A stretch of 64,000 nt of DNA from Magnetospirillum gryphiswaldense MSR-1 v2 (lineage in GTDB: Bacteria > Pseudomonadota > Alphaproteobacteria > Rhodospirillales > Magnetospirillaceae), in the NCBI RefSeq assembly GCF_000513295.1, contig NC_023065.1, forward strand, positions 4,279,001 through 4,343,000. The letters run 5' to 3'. The position numbers were made by a program, and so were the translations under genes. Position 1 is the stretch's first letter. Every line of letters starts with the position of its first letter. This document shows, piece by piece, positions 56,113 to 64,000 of the stretch. Under the pieces are notes generated by a model. The model was not told where the DNA came from, did not search any database, and worked only from the letters and a program-made list of their open reading frames with translations.

Positions 56113-56841
56113 ATGATCGCTGCCCCATCCTTTGAGCCCCTGACCCGCGTGCAATCACAGCCGTCGCGCTGGCGCCATCTGGCGCCGGTGCTGTCGGTGC
56201 TGCTGCATGTGCTGCTGGCCTTGGTGTGGATGGGCTTTCCGCTGCCCGATCTGCCCGAAACCGCGCCCGAGCCGCAGGCGGTCACCGTCGATCTGGTGCC
56301 GCCACCACCACCACCCGCCGCCGCCAAGGATGGCGGCGCCCCGGCGGCCAAGCCGGGGACCGAGGGCAAGCCCATTCCGCAACTGGCGGAAGGCGATCTG
56401 GCGGAAAAATCGACGCCGGTATCGGAAAGCCAAAGCCCCAAGCCGGCTCAGCCCGACCCGGTGGCCGCCGTGCCGGCGCCCAAGCAAAAAAAGCCGGCGC
56501 CGGTCAATCAGAACGAACGTGACTGGGTGTTGTCGCGGGTGTTGCGGCACTGGCGACCGCCGGCGGGGCTGTCGGCCTATGACAAGGCTGATATCAGCCT
56601 GCGGGTCAAGGTTTTGGCTGACGGCCATTTTTCCGACATCTATGATTCAAGGCGGCGCTGGAATCCGGTCGAGGTGTTCGACGGCTATCAGACCTTGCCG
56701 GCCAACGCCATCCAGCGCCGCATCATCGATGCCATCTACACGGCTATTCGCAAGGCGCAGCCGCTGCCGTTGCCGGAAGCCCTGAGACAGAAGGCGCCGT
56801 TTGATCTAAGGTTGGATTTCCGTTTCAAGGATGCGCGCTGA
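56113..56841 (+). CDS. TonB/TolA-like envelope protein
   Basis: 242 residues. One membrane span (LAPVLSVLLHVLLALVWMGF, about 23-42) is followed by a proline-rich stretch (VPPPPPPAAA and many Pro/Lys), then a C-terminal domain with DWVLSRVLRHWRPP, LRVKVLADGHFSDI and PANAIQRRIIDAIYTAIRK, as in energy transducers. No exbB, exbD or TonB-receptor gene is adjacent, so the partner is unknown. TolA is the main alternative. Confidence 0.7.
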   Translation: MIAAPSFEPLTRVQSQPSRWRHLAPVLSVLLHVLLALVWMGFPLPDLPETAPEPQAVTVDLVPPPPPPAAAKDGGAPAAKPGTEGKPIPQLAEGDLAEKSTPVSESQSPKPAQPDPVAAVPAPKQKKPAPVNQNERDWVLSRVLRHWRPPAGLSAYDKADISLRVKVLADGHFSDIYDSRRRWNPVEVFDGYQTLPANAIQRRIIDAIYTAIRKAQPLPLPEALRQKAPFDLRLDFRFKDAR

Positions 56842-56853
56842 AGGGGGAGGGGA

Positions 56854-57351
56854 ATGAGCTCGGCACCGAAACTTGAACGCTTCAGCACCGACGGCATCAC
56901 CGTTCTGGTGGTCGAGGATGACGAAACCACCCGATCCTTGCTGGTGCGCATGTTGAAAACCATGGGGGCAAGCCAGGTCTATGAGGCCAGCCATGGCGGC
57001 GATGGTTTGCGACTGGCCTGGGAAATGAAGCCGACCATCGCCGTCTGTGACATCGACATGGCGCCGGTGGATGGTCTGTCGTTTCTGGGTGGCGTCAGGG
57101 GGGCGCTCGAGCCCAAGGTTTCGGCACTGCCGGTGGTGATGTTTACCGCCACCAAGGACAGCGCCGCCATGGAGAAGGCCAAGGCGCTGGGGGTCCAGGG
57201 CTATCTGTTGAAGCCGTTCAATCCCAAGGGCTTCGCCACCTATATGTGCGACATCGTCGCCAAGCACCATAAAACCGACTGGGGCGGCATGGGCGCGCCG
57301 CAGGCGGCGGGGGAAGAAAAAGAAAAAGAAAAAGAAAAAGAAAAAACCTAG
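56854..57351 (+). CDS. Stand-alone CheY-like response regulator with (EK) tail
   Basis: 165 residues. VLVVEDDETTRSLL supplies the acidic pocket, the phospho-Asp is in VCDIDMAPVDGLSFL, and FTATKDS and LLKPFNP give the Thr and Lys. There is no output domain. The tail EEKEKEKEKEKT is encoded by a GAAAAA hexanucleotide repeat at 57313-57346. GGGGGAGGGGA precedes ATG 56854. The 3' end overlaps the hemerythrin gene tail to tail by four bases. Confidence 0.9.
   Translation: MSSAPKLERFSTDGITVLVVEDDETTRSLLVRMLKTMGASQVYEASHGGDGLRLAWEMKPTIAVCDIDMAPVDGLSFLGGVRGALEPKVSALPVVMFTATKDSAAMEKAKALGVQGYLLKPFNPKGFATYMCDIVAKHHKTDWGGMGAPQAAGEEKEKEKEKEKT
57313..57346. repeat. GAAAAA hexanucleotide repeat inside the receiver gene
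   Basis: About five tandem GAAAAA units run in frame near the stop codon and encode the Glu-Lys tail. Copy-number change would alter tail length without breaking frame. Confidence 0.75.
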
Positions 57352-57773
57352 CGGCCGTTGCGGTTCAGCAGATGGCTTTTGAACCCCAGATCATGGCGGA
57401 TGATGTGTTCCACCAAACCCGTACGCACCTTCAGCAGCGACTGGGCGAAGCCGTTATCGTGGGCTGAGACATAAAGCGGTGTGATCAGCCAGCGCAGGTG
57501 GTTGTGCTCCTGCCTGTGGCCATGGGTTTCGGGGTAGCCGATCTCGTCGAACACCCGTTCCTCGGTGTTGAAGTGGTGGGTCATCATCGCCACCACGTCC
57601 TCATCCAGCAGGCGCCGGCGGGCCGAGGCACTGTCGAAGGCGGTCAGGCAGCACAACTCGTTGCACAAATCGATCATGGAACGATGCTCGGAATCGATGT
57701 CGGCGTCGTCGATGGCGAAAGACGCCAACCACGGAACCGGCCGCAATAGGCTGTCGCGGTATACGGCGGACAC
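57348..57773 (-). CDS. Bacteriohemerythrin
   Basis: 141 residues. Iron ligands are in place: His in DADIDSEHRSMIDLCNEL, His and Glu in HHFNTEERVF, two His in YPETHGHRQEHNHL, and His/Asp in HIIRHDLGFKSH. The protein binds O2 at a di-iron centre for transport or sensing. GTG 57773 is preferred because GGGGAG lies before it; the longer frame would need a TTG start. Confidence 0.9.
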   Translation of the reverse strand: MSAVYRDSLLRPVPWLASFAIDDADIDSEHRSMIDLCNELCCLTAFDSASARRRLLDEDVVAMMTHHFNTEERVFDEIGYPETHGHRQEHNHLRWLITPLYVSAHDNGFAQSLLKVRTGLVEHIIRHDLGFKSHLLNRNGR

Positions 57774-57900
57774 TGGAATTTCTCCCCACTGCTGCGGGTG
57801 CGAATAAAAGACAGTGTAAAAGAGTCCTGGCGACAACGGCAAAGGAAAATATGCGTTTCTCGGGTATGTCTTTGGTTGTTGGTGATTCTACCTCCGGCGT

Positions 57901-58110
57901 TCATTCCTCCCATCCCGGCTTGCTGCTTTCCCGCTCGGCCTGGGTCCGGCACAGGCCGATATCGGCCAGCAGCCGGTCGTCCAGCCGAGCCAGGGCACGG
58001 CGCTGCTGCGTCCGTTCAATCCAGGTCATGATAAGGTCAATCCGGTCGGCAAGCGTGTATCCAGCCGATGCTATGGGGATTATTGAACCCATCCAATTTA
58101 GAAAAGCCAT
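57901..58110 (-). CDS. DUF1127-family small protein
   Basis: 69 residues. The C-terminal RALARLDDRLLADIGLCRTQ is the DUF1127 signature; the first half is hydrophobic-amphipathic. DUF1127 proteins are small RNA-binding or stress-linked regulators in alphaproteobacteria. It shares a 74-base divergent intergenic region with the MocR gene, so it may be the MocR target. Confidence 0.85.
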   Translation of the reverse strand: MAFLNWMGSIIPIASAGYTLADRIDLIMTWIERTQQRRALARLDDRLLADIGLCRTQAERESSKPGWEE

Positions 58111-58113
58111 GAT

Positions 58114-58169
58114 ATTGACTCCGTGTCATGTGACATTGAATCAATGATTGACGGGGGTGTGGAGTCAAT
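58114..58169. promoter_or_regulatory. Divergent intergenic inverted repeats (MocR operator candidate)
   Basis: ATTGACTCC (58114-58122) and GGAGTCAAT (58161-58169) form a perfect 9-bp inverted repeat. Between them lies TGTCA-TG-TGACA (58124-58135). The elements fill the gap between the DUF1127 and MocR genes and suit a dimeric regulator controlling both. Confidence 0.55.
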
Positions 58170-58184
58170 TGCATTATTGCCACC

Positions 58185-59570
58185 ATGTCAAATTGGCTCC
58201 CTGATCTGTCGGTTCATGCCGGCCCCAAATACCGTGCCATCGTCGATGCCATCGCCGCCGACGTGGATGCCCGCCGGCTGTTGCCCGGCACCCGCATGCC
58301 CACCCATCGTGATCTGGCCTGGCGGCTGAAGGTGACGGTGGGCACCGTCGCCCGCGCCTATACCGAGGCCGAGCGTCTGGGTCTGTTGTCGGGGGAAGTG
58401 GGGCGCGGCACCTTCGTCACCGATCCCGAACGTCAGGATAGCGGCCTGGGGCAATATCTGGCGGTGGCCTGGGCGCCCCATCCCGGCATCATCAACATGG
58501 CGGTCAACCGCCCGTCGGGCGATCAGGGCGCCTGGGCGGTGGGGCCGGTGCTGGCGCAATTGGCACGACGGCCCGATTTGCCGCAATTGCTGTCCTACAA
58601 TCTCGAAGTGGTGGCCCAGCGTCACCGTACCGCCGGACAGAAATGGCTGAAACTGGAAGGGGCCGAGGTGCCGGTCGAGCAGGTGTCGGTTACCGCCGGC
58701 AGTCAGCAGGCCCTGGTCGCCGCCATCGCCACCCTGACCCGTCCCGGCGACACCATCCTGGCCGAGGAATACACCTATCCCGGTTTCAAATCGGCGGTGT
58801 CCATGCTGGGCCGCTCCCTGGCCGGGGTGATGATGGATGATGGCGGCCTGATCCCCGACGAAGTCGAGCGCGGCTTCGCCCGTGGTGCCCGCCTGCTGTA
58901 CACCACCGCCACGGTGCAGAACCCGACCACCGCCACCTTGTCGGAAGACCGCCGCCGGGCCATCGCCGAGGCGGCACGGCGCCACGACGCCTTCATCCTG
59001 GAAGACGGGGTGCATCGTTTTCTCGATCCCCTTGCCCCCCAGCCCATTCTGGTCCATGCGCCGGAACGCACCCTTTATCTGACCACCTTGTCGAAAAGCG
59101 TGACGCCGGGCTTGCGCTGTTCGTTCTCGGCCTTGCCGCTGGCGGTCAAGCCGCGCTTCGACGCCGCCATCGGCGCCTTGTCCCTGGCCTTGCCGGTGCC
59201 GCTGTTGGAAGCCGCCTGCATGCTGATCGACGACGGCACCGCCCAGGAGGCGGCGGAGCGTCAGCGCCGCGATGCCCTGGCCCGCATCGCTTTGGCCGGC
59301 CAAATCCTGGGGATCGATAATCCGCGTCCAGCTTTCAATGTCTGGCTGCCCATGACCCTGCCGTGGACATCGTCGGCCTTCGTCGCCGAGGCGGCGCGAC
59401 GGGCGGTCAGCCTGCCGCCCACCGATTCCTTCGCCATCGGGCGCCCGCACATGGATGGCGTGCGGGCCTCGGTCACCGCGCCGCCAGACCTGGAGACCCT
59501 GGCCCAGGCCTTGCGCATCCTGGCGGAATTGTTGGCCTGCGGCAGTGCCCCCTTGGCGATGACGGTATAA
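58185..59570 (+). CDS. MocR/PdxR-type GntR regulator with aminotransferase domain
   Basis: 461 residues. An N-terminal GntR winged helix (KYRAIVDAIAADVDARRLLP, then RMPTHRDLAWRLKVTVGTVA) is followed by a fold-type I PLP domain (AEEYTYPGFKSAV; NPTTATLSEDRR; FILEDG; TTLSKSVTPGLR with the PLP lysine). MocR proteins regulate PLP, GABA, taurine or related genes on binding an amine or PLP. The divergent neighbour and inverted repeats point to local control. Confidence 0.92.
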   Translation: MSNWLPDLSVHAGPKYRAIVDAIAADVDARRLLPGTRMPTHRDLAWRLKVTVGTVARAYTEAERLGLLSGEVGRGTFVTDPERQDSGLGQYLAVAWAPHPGIINMAVNRPSGDQGAWAVGPVLAQLARRPDLPQLLSYNLEVVAQRHRTAGQKWLKLEGAEVPVEQVSVTAGSQQALVAAIATLTRPGDTILAEEYTYPGFKSAVSMLGRSLAGVMMDDGGLIPDEVERGFARGARLLYTTATVQNPTTATLSEDRRRAIAEAARRHDAFILEDGVHRFLDPLAPQPILVHAPERTLYLTTLSKSVTPGLRCSFSALPLAVKPRFDAAIGALSLALPVPLLEAACMLIDDGTAQEAAERQRRDALARIALAGQILGIDNPRPAFNVWLPMTLPWTSSAFVAEAARRAVSLPPTDSFAIGRPHMDGVRASVTAPPDLETLAQALRILAELLACGSAPLAMTV

Positions 59571-59611
59571 TGTCACTGGCCTTCGTCAGGGGCTGATGCC
59601 ACCTTGGGCGG

Positions 59612-60844
59612 ATGAATCCAAGCTACGCGGAAACCCTGCGCACCTTTCTGCGCATCGGCCTGTTGTCGTTCGGCGGTCCCGCCGGTCAGATCGCCACCAT
59701 GCATCGCATTCTGGTGGATGAAAAACGCTGGCTGGACGAGCCGCGTTTTCTTCATGCCCTTAATTTCTGCATGTTGTTGCCGGGGCCGGAAGCGCAGCAA
59801 TTGGCCACCTATTCCGGCTGGCTGCTGCACGGCACCCGGGGTGGGCTGGCGGCGGGCATTCTGTTCGTGCTGCCCGGCTTCCTGGTCATGCTGGCCTTGG
59901 CGTCGCTTTATGCCGGCTTCACCCATGTGCAGGTGGTCCAGGGCCTGTTCCTGGGCCTGAAGCCAGCGGTGCTGGCGGTGGTGGTGCAGGCGGGTTTGCG
60001 TATCGGCAAACGGGCGCTTTTGGACACTTGGGCGCGCGGGTTGGCCTTGGTTTCGTTCCTGGCTATCTTCGCATTTGGCGTACCCTTTCCGCTGATCGTG
60101 CTGGCCGCCGGGCTGGCCGGCTGGCTGCGCGGGCAGGGCGGCGCGGTACCGCCGCCGGCACCCAAGGCTGGCAACACCCTGGGCACGGCCTTGTTGTGGC
60201 TGCTGCTGTGGCTGGCCCCGGTGGCGCTGGCCTGGGCCTATGGTCAGGGCGCCTTCGCCACCATCGGGCTGTTTTTCGCCAAGCTGGCGGTAGTGACCTT
60301 CGGCGGCGCCTATGCGGCGCTGTCTTACGTGGCGCAGCAGGCGGTGGAACATCACGGTTGGGTCAGTGCCGGCGAAATGCTGGACGGTTTGGGGTTGGCG
60401 GAAACCACGCCCGGTCCGCTGGTGCTGGTCAACCAGTTCGTCGGTTTCCTCGCCGGCTATCGCCAGCCCGGCGGCCTCAATCCATGGCTGGGCGGGGTGT
60501 TGGCGGCCAGCCTGACCGTGTGGGTGACCTTCGTCCCCAGTTTCCTATGGATCTTCGCCGGCGCCCCCCATGTGGAACGCCTGCGCGGTCATGCTGCCCT
60601 GTCGTCGGCGCTGTCGGCGATCACCGCCGCCGTGGTCGGCGTCATCTTCAATCTGGCGTTGTGGTTCGCCCTGCATGTGGCCTTCGCCCGTTTCGACGGC
60701 AATTGGCCGGTGTGGGGCAGCGCCCAGCCGCTGCAACTGGCCTTGGCGGCGGGGGCCATGATCGCCATGCTGCGTTTCAAGCTGGGCATGCTGCCGGTGT
60801 TGGGGGTTTGCGCCGCTGTCGGCGCGGTGGCCAGTCTGGTTTAA
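59612..60844 (+). CDS. chrA: Chromate transporter (ChrA)
   Basis: 410 residues, full-length fused form. Two homologous halves are visible, each with an FGG motif (LSFGGPAGQIATMHRILV and VVTFGGAYAALSYVAQQ), PGPEAQQLATYSG in the first and TTPGPLVLVNQFVGF in the second, plus about ten membrane segments. It exports chromate and is a CHR-family inner-membrane protein. It has no chrB-type regulator beside it. Confidence 0.93.
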   Translation: MNPSYAETLRTFLRIGLLSFGGPAGQIATMHRILVDEKRWLDEPRFLHALNFCMLLPGPEAQQLATYSGWLLHGTRGGLAAGILFVLPGFLVMLALASLYAGFTHVQVVQGLFLGLKPAVLAVVVQAGLRIGKRALLDTWARGLALVSFLAIFAFGVPFPLIVLAAGLAGWLRGQGGAVPPPAPKAGNTLGTALLWLLLWLAPVALAWAYGQGAFATIGLFFAKLAVVTFGGAYAALSYVAQQAVEHHGWVSAGEMLDGLGLAETTPGPLVLVNQFVGFLAGYRQPGGLNPWLGGVLAASLTVWVTFVPSFLWIFAGAPHVERLRGHAALSSALSAITAAVVGVIFNLALWFALHVAFARFDGNWPVWGSAQPLQLALAAGAMIAMLRFKLGMLPVLGVCAAVGAVASLV

Positions 60845-62001
60845 ACCAGCGGCTTGCCGTCCCAACGCTTGGCCAGCAGCAGGGCCAGGGCGAAACCGGC
60901 CACCGACAAGGCGGACATGACCAGGAAGGCGCCGCCGCCCATGCCGTCGTACAGGCGTCCGGCCAGCGGGCTCATCAAGCCCGGTGCCGCCCCCATGGCC
61001 ACCGCCGACAGCATGCCCTGAGCCCGGGCCGACAGGCTGTGCGGAACGGCGCGGGTAATGAAATGCATGGCCCCCAGATGGGCGCAGCCGAAGGTGGCGG
61101 CATGCAGAAGCTGGGCGATGGCCAGGGCCGGCACGGCGGTGACGCTGCCCAGGGCCAGCCAGCGAAGGATGCCGGCGGCGGTGGCGATGATCAACAATTT
61201 GCCCGGCCCCAATTTACCCACCACCCAGCCGGAGAAGGCGAACAGCAGCACCTCGGCGATAACCCCTTCCGCCCACAGCAGGCCGATGGTATTGCCGTCG
61301 ATGCCCGCCGCCTGCCAATGGATGGTGGCGAAGGCGTAATAGACGGTGTGCGAGGCGCTGCCCAGACTGGCGACGGCGAGAAAGGCGAGAAAGGCCGGAT
61401 GTTTCAGCAACGGCCAGATCGGCGTGCGGCGGTCGCTTCTGGCCGAGATGGCGGTCGAGGCCGGCAGCGACCAGCACGACAAGGTGGTCAAGGCCAGGGC
61501 GGCGGCCACCACCCACACCAGCACCGGCGGCGGCTGGCTGGTCATCAACGCCCCGGTGGCGATGGCGCTGGCGATGAAGCTGAGCGACCCCCACAGGCGC
61601 AGTCGGCCATAATCCAGGCGTTGGCGCTGGCTTTCCATCATGGACAGGCTTTCGCCCAGGGGGAAGATGCCCGACCACAGCCCCACCGCCAGCACCGTCA
61701 CCGCCAGGATCGGCCAAAAGCCGTCGGTCAGGGTGAACAGCAGCCAGATGGCGGTCGCCGCCCCGGCCAGGATCAGCATGGGCTTGCGGCGGTCGCCGTG
61801 GCGGTCGACCAGATGGCCGACGCTGGGACTGACCATGATCTTGGTCAGATAGGTCGCCGCCATGATCAGACCGATATCGGTCGGCCCCAATCCCTTGTCC
61901 TTCAGCCACAGGGGCCAGAACGGCATGTGGGCGCCCACCGCCGTGAACAGGGCGGCGTAATAGAACGACAGACGCAGGGCGGTACCGGTGCGCTGGTTCA
62001 T
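60841..62001 (-). CDS. MFS transporter, PPP/HcaT-like
   Basis: 386 residues with about 12 membrane spans. FYYAALFTAVGAHMPFWPLW opens it, and the GHLVDRHGDRRKPML loop 2-3 motif and RLRLWGSLSFIASA are typical of the phenylpropionate-permease branch. Substrate unknown. The stop codons of this gene and chrA overlap on opposite strands; the ATG overlaps the upstream stop (ATGA). Confidence 0.87.
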   Translation of the reverse strand: MNQRTGTALRLSFYYAALFTAVGAHMPFWPLWLKDKGLGPTDIGLIMAATYLTKIMVSPSVGHLVDRHGDRRKPMLILAGAATAIWLLFTLTDGFWPILAVTVLAVGLWSGIFPLGESLSMMESQRQRLDYGRLRLWGSLSFIASAIATGALMTSQPPPVLVWVVAAALALTTLSCWSLPASTAISARSDRRTPIWPLLKHPAFLAFLAVASLGSASHTVYYAFATIHWQAAGIDGNTIGLLWAEGVIAEVLLFAFSGWVVGKLGPGKLLIIATAAGILRWLALGSVTAVPALAIAQLLHAATFGCAHLGAMHFITRAVPHSLSARAQGMLSAVAMGAAPGLMSPLAGRLYDGMGGGAFLVMSALSVAGFALALLLAKRWDGKPLV

Positions 62002-62882
62002 GGTGACGGCGGGAACAAGGGCGACAGGGCGATGCGGCGCTCGGCCAGATCCAGCACGCATTCATCCGAGGCGAGGAAGCGGTATTCCACCTCGCGCTGA
62101 TGGGTCAGGCTGTCGGCGGCGACCAGTTCGGCATCCACCAGACCGGGATGCACCATCATCAGGCAACGCGGGCCGGGATGGCTGGTGAAACGGCTGAACA
62201 GGCGGGCGAAGGCGATACGCCCGGAAAAGTCATAGACTCCCCGGAACGACTGGTTGTGCGGAATGCCCATCCGTTCCAGCCGGCGGCGGAAGCCGCGGCC
62301 CAGTTCGGAAATGACCAGGGCGCGCACCGGCGACACCCCACGGGCCAGGATCGACAGGGGCGCCTCGGCGCAGGACCGCACCCACCCCTTGCCGCCCAGG
62401 CGCCGGCGCCACAGGTCGACCACCACATCGGCGATGATCGGCAATTGATGCACGTGGTGGTGACCGTCGAGGAAATCGGGGGCGCGACCGAAATGTGCTT
62501 CAAAGGCATCGAGCTGGCGGGTGATCTCTGCGGCGATTTCCGCTCGGTCCAGCCGCCGGGCCAAGGCCCGCTTCAACAGCGTGCCCAAGGCCGGCAATTT
62601 ACCATGCGGGGCCAGATCGGGCATGGCCCCCAGGGGCGTCTGATCGGTCAAGGTGATGTGCAGGCCGATCTCGGCCATGCCGTCCAGCGGTTTCAAGGCG
62701 GCGGCGGCCTCGGGCCAATGGCGGCTGCTGGTCATGCAGCCGGTGGCCTGCAACCGCCCCAGGGCGATCAGGTGACGGATGGCGGCGCTGACCCCCGGGG
62801 CCAGACCGTAATCATCGGCGCACAAGGTGATGCGGTGGCCGAGATTGACCGCCTGACCGCTTTTGTCCACAGTACCGCCCAT
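61998..62882 (-). CDS. ChbG/HpnK-family carbohydrate deacetylase
   Basis: 294 residues. ITLCADDYGLAPGVSAAI (metal Asp pair), GLHITLTDQTPLG and FLDGHHHVHQLP (metal His) match the YdjC/ChbG/HpnK deacetylase family. HpnK acts on hopanoid sugars and ChbG on chitooligosaccharides. With a GtrB/ArnC-type transferase next to it, a lipid-linked amino sugar is possible. AAGGA before ATG 62882 supports this start over longer frames that cross the divergent gene. Confidence 0.87.
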   Translation of the reverse strand: MGGTVDKSGQAVNLGHRITLCADDYGLAPGVSAAIRHLIALGRLQATGCMTSSRHWPEAAAALKPLDGMAEIGLHITLTDQTPLGAMPDLAPHGKLPALGTLLKRALARRLDRAEIAAEITRQLDAFEAHFGRAPDFLDGHHHVHQLPIIADVVVDLWRRRLGGKGWVRSCAEAPLSILARGVSPVRALVISELGRGFRRRLERMGIPHNQSFRGVYDFSGRIAFARLFSRFTSHPGPRCLMMVHPGLVDAELVAADSLTHQREVEYRFLASDECVLDLAERRIALSPLFPPSP

Positions 62883-62904
62883 CCTTGATCCTTCGTGGTG
62901 TGCC

Positions 62905-63879
62905 ATGACCGAAAGCGCCGAAAAGCCCGTTGCCCCGGTTCTGTCCCTGGTGGTGCCCATGTTCAACGAGGCGGGTAACCTGGACAGATTGTTCGACCGG
63001 TTGGCCCAGGTGATGGCCGATCTGGGCGAAAGTTACGAAATCGTCTGTGTCGATGACGGCAGCCGCGACGACACCGTCGCCCGGGCGCTGGAGCATCGCC
63101 GCCGCGACCCTAGGATAAAGGTGGTGGAACTGTCGCGCAACTTCGGCAAGGAACTGGCCCTGACCGCCGGGCTGCGCCACACCAGCGGTCAGGCGGTGGT
63201 GATGATCGACGCCGATTTGCAGCATCCGCCGGAAGTCATCAAGGACATGATGCGGGAATGGCGCCAGGGCTTTGAAATGGTCATCGCCGTGCGCCGCGAC
63301 CGCGACGACGAAAGTGCGGTCAAACGGCTGGCGGCCAAGGTCTTCTACGAGGTGTTCGGGCGGGTGTCGGAAGTGCGGCTGCCGCCGGGGGCCGGCGATT
63401 TCCGCCTGCTCGACCGCAAGGTGGTCAAGGTGCTGAACGCCATGCCGGAACATGCCCGTTTCATGAAGGGGCTTTATGCCTGGGTTGGCTTCCGTCAGAC
63501 CATCATCCCCTTCGACGTGGCCGAGCGCGCCCATGGCGAAACCAAGTTCAACCTGTTCCGGCTGTGGCGGCTGGCCGTCGACGGGATTACCTCGTTCACC
63601 TCGCTGCCGCTCAAGGTGTGGACCTTCATGGGTATGCTGGTGGCCAGCTTCGCCTTGTTGTACGGCCTGTTGTTCATCGTCAAGACACTGATTTTAGGCA
63701 TCGACGTACCCGGCTATCCGTCGCTGATCGTTGCCATCACCTTCTTCTCCGGCGTGCAATTGATCAGTCTGGGGGTGATCGGCGAATATCTGGGCCGCGT
63801 CTTCGCCGAGGTGAAGAACCGCCCGTTGTTCGTGGTGCGCGAGGCCCATGGTTGTGGTGACGATGTTGACAAGGAATAG
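62905..63879 (+). CDS. GtrB/DPM1-like GT2 glycosyltransferase
   Basis: 324 residues. LSLVVPMFNEAGNLDRLF, VCVDDGSRDDT, VELSRNFGKELALTAGL and MIDADLQHPPEVI are the hallmarks of polyprenyl-phosphate glycosyltransferases. Two C-terminal membrane spans follow (about 232-258 and 268-292). It would attach a sugar to undecaprenyl phosphate at the inner membrane. Divergent from the deacetylase with a 22-base gap. Confidence 0.91.
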   Translation: MTESAEKPVAPVLSLVVPMFNEAGNLDRLFDRLAQVMADLGESYEIVCVDDGSRDDTVARALEHRRRDPRIKVVELSRNFGKELALTAGLRHTSGQAVVMIDADLQHPPEVIKDMMREWRQGFEMVIAVRRDRDDESAVKRLAAKVFYEVFGRVSEVRLPPGAGDFRLLDRKVVKVLNAMPEHARFMKGLYAWVGFRQTIIPFDVAERAHGETKFNLFRLWRLAVDGITSFTSLPLKVWTFMGMLVASFALLYGLLFIVKTLILGIDVPGYPSLIVAITFFSGVQLISLGVIGEYLGRVFAEVKNRPLFVVREAHGCGDDVDKE

Positions 63880-63922
63880 CTAAAAGCCCATATCCACCTA
63901 AAGCTTATGGAAAGGTGGGGAA

Positions 63923-64000
63923 ATGCTGTCCAGCAAAGCCAAATACGGCCTGAAGGCCATGGTCTATCTGGCGCGCCACGCCGATGACGGCTCGGTGCTA
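63923..64000 (+). CDS. Rrf2-family transcriptional regulator, cut by right edge
   Basis: Only 26 residues are in the window: MLSSKAKYGLKAMVYLARHA, the canonical Rrf2/IscR start. GGAAAGGTGGGG precedes the ATG. The cysteine cluster region lies beyond the edge, so IscR, NsrR or RirA-type identity cannot be told. Confidence 0.8.
   Translation, partial: MLSSKAKYGLKAMVYLARHADDGSVL

Noticed and set aside
60028-62100. A 690-residue plus-strand open frame across chrA and the MFS gene
   Set aside because: Composition is typical of a high-GC shadow frame, and both true genes have clear families on their own frames.

Overview
The window is high-GC DNA with dense, often start/stop-overlapping genes. FlaF next to a short flagellin, a Maf-type flagellin glycosyltransferase, TPR/SPINDLY-type proteins, a GntR/MocR regulator and a ChbG/HpnK-like deacetylase point to an alphaproteobacterium, most likely a Rhodospirillales member of the Magnetospirillum type. 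That placement is inferred from gene content; no rRNA gene is present. I see no tRNA, rRNA, CRISPR array, prophage or complete insertion sequence. No gap between genes exceeds 300 bases; the largest (33351-33641, 34530-34776, 45666-45860) are described as features or findings.

About three quarters of the window (2-49425) is a surface-glycan and flagellin-modification island built from short operons on alternating strands. (1) 2-7768, plus: a radical SAM protein cut by the window edge, a fucose-synthase-like reductase, an aldo/keto reductase, two methyltransferases, an SGNH-like protein and a GT-B-like glycosyltransferase. (2) 7805-14227, minus: a nonulosonic-acid (pseudaminic/legionaminic type) cassette read as PseC aminotransferase, a short NeuB-family synthase, a PseG-like protein, a cytidylyltransferase fusion and a NodU-type carbamoyltransferase. 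(3) 14404-17556, plus: radical SAM/SPASM, WbqC and a methyltransferase. (4) 17565-19159, minus: a GT2 glycosyltransferase and a sugar-1-phosphate nucleotidyltransferase. (5) 19302-22900, plus: a TPR-SPINDLY glycosyltransferase and a permuted SPASM-radical SAM protein. (6) 22906-26977, minus: GalE, a HAD-like phosphatase, a gene broken at a nine-base homopolymer, and a DegT aminotransferase. (7) 27060-32649, plus, with 32655-33350, minus: RmlA, SDR reductase, NeuD-like acyltransferase, TPR-GT9-like protein, acyl carrier protein, adenylate-forming ligase and a CatB-like acetyltransferase. (8) 33642-48161, plus, with 48151-49425, minus: flagellin, a FemAB/GNAT-like protein, FlaF, a TPR-GT41-like protein, Maf, a second acyl carrier protein, an AAC(3)-DUF4910 fusion, a second adenylate-forming ligase, another permuted radical SAM protein, a GT2, a Gfo/Idh oxidoreductase and a full-length DUF4910 peptidase-like protein.

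My reading is that nucleotide-activated nonulosonic and other deoxy-amino sugars are made here, decorated (carbamoyl, acetyl, methyl and possibly ACP-carried acyl groups), and then attached to flagellin by Maf and to surface polysaccharide by the GTs. Two separate ACP plus adenylate-ligase modules flanking the flagellin/Maf locus are the strongest hint of an undescribed glycan-acylation route.

From 49565 to the right edge the content is mostly housekeeping and regulatory: glyQ, glyS, pyruvate phosphate dikinase, a higBA toxin-antitoxin pair with a tandem-palindrome operator, a TonB-like protein, a CheY-like receiver, a bacteriohemerythrin, a DUF1127 protein, a MocR regulator, a chromate transporter, an MFS transporter, a ChbG/HpnK-like deacetylase, a membrane GT2 glycosyltransferase and the first codons of an Rrf2 regulator.
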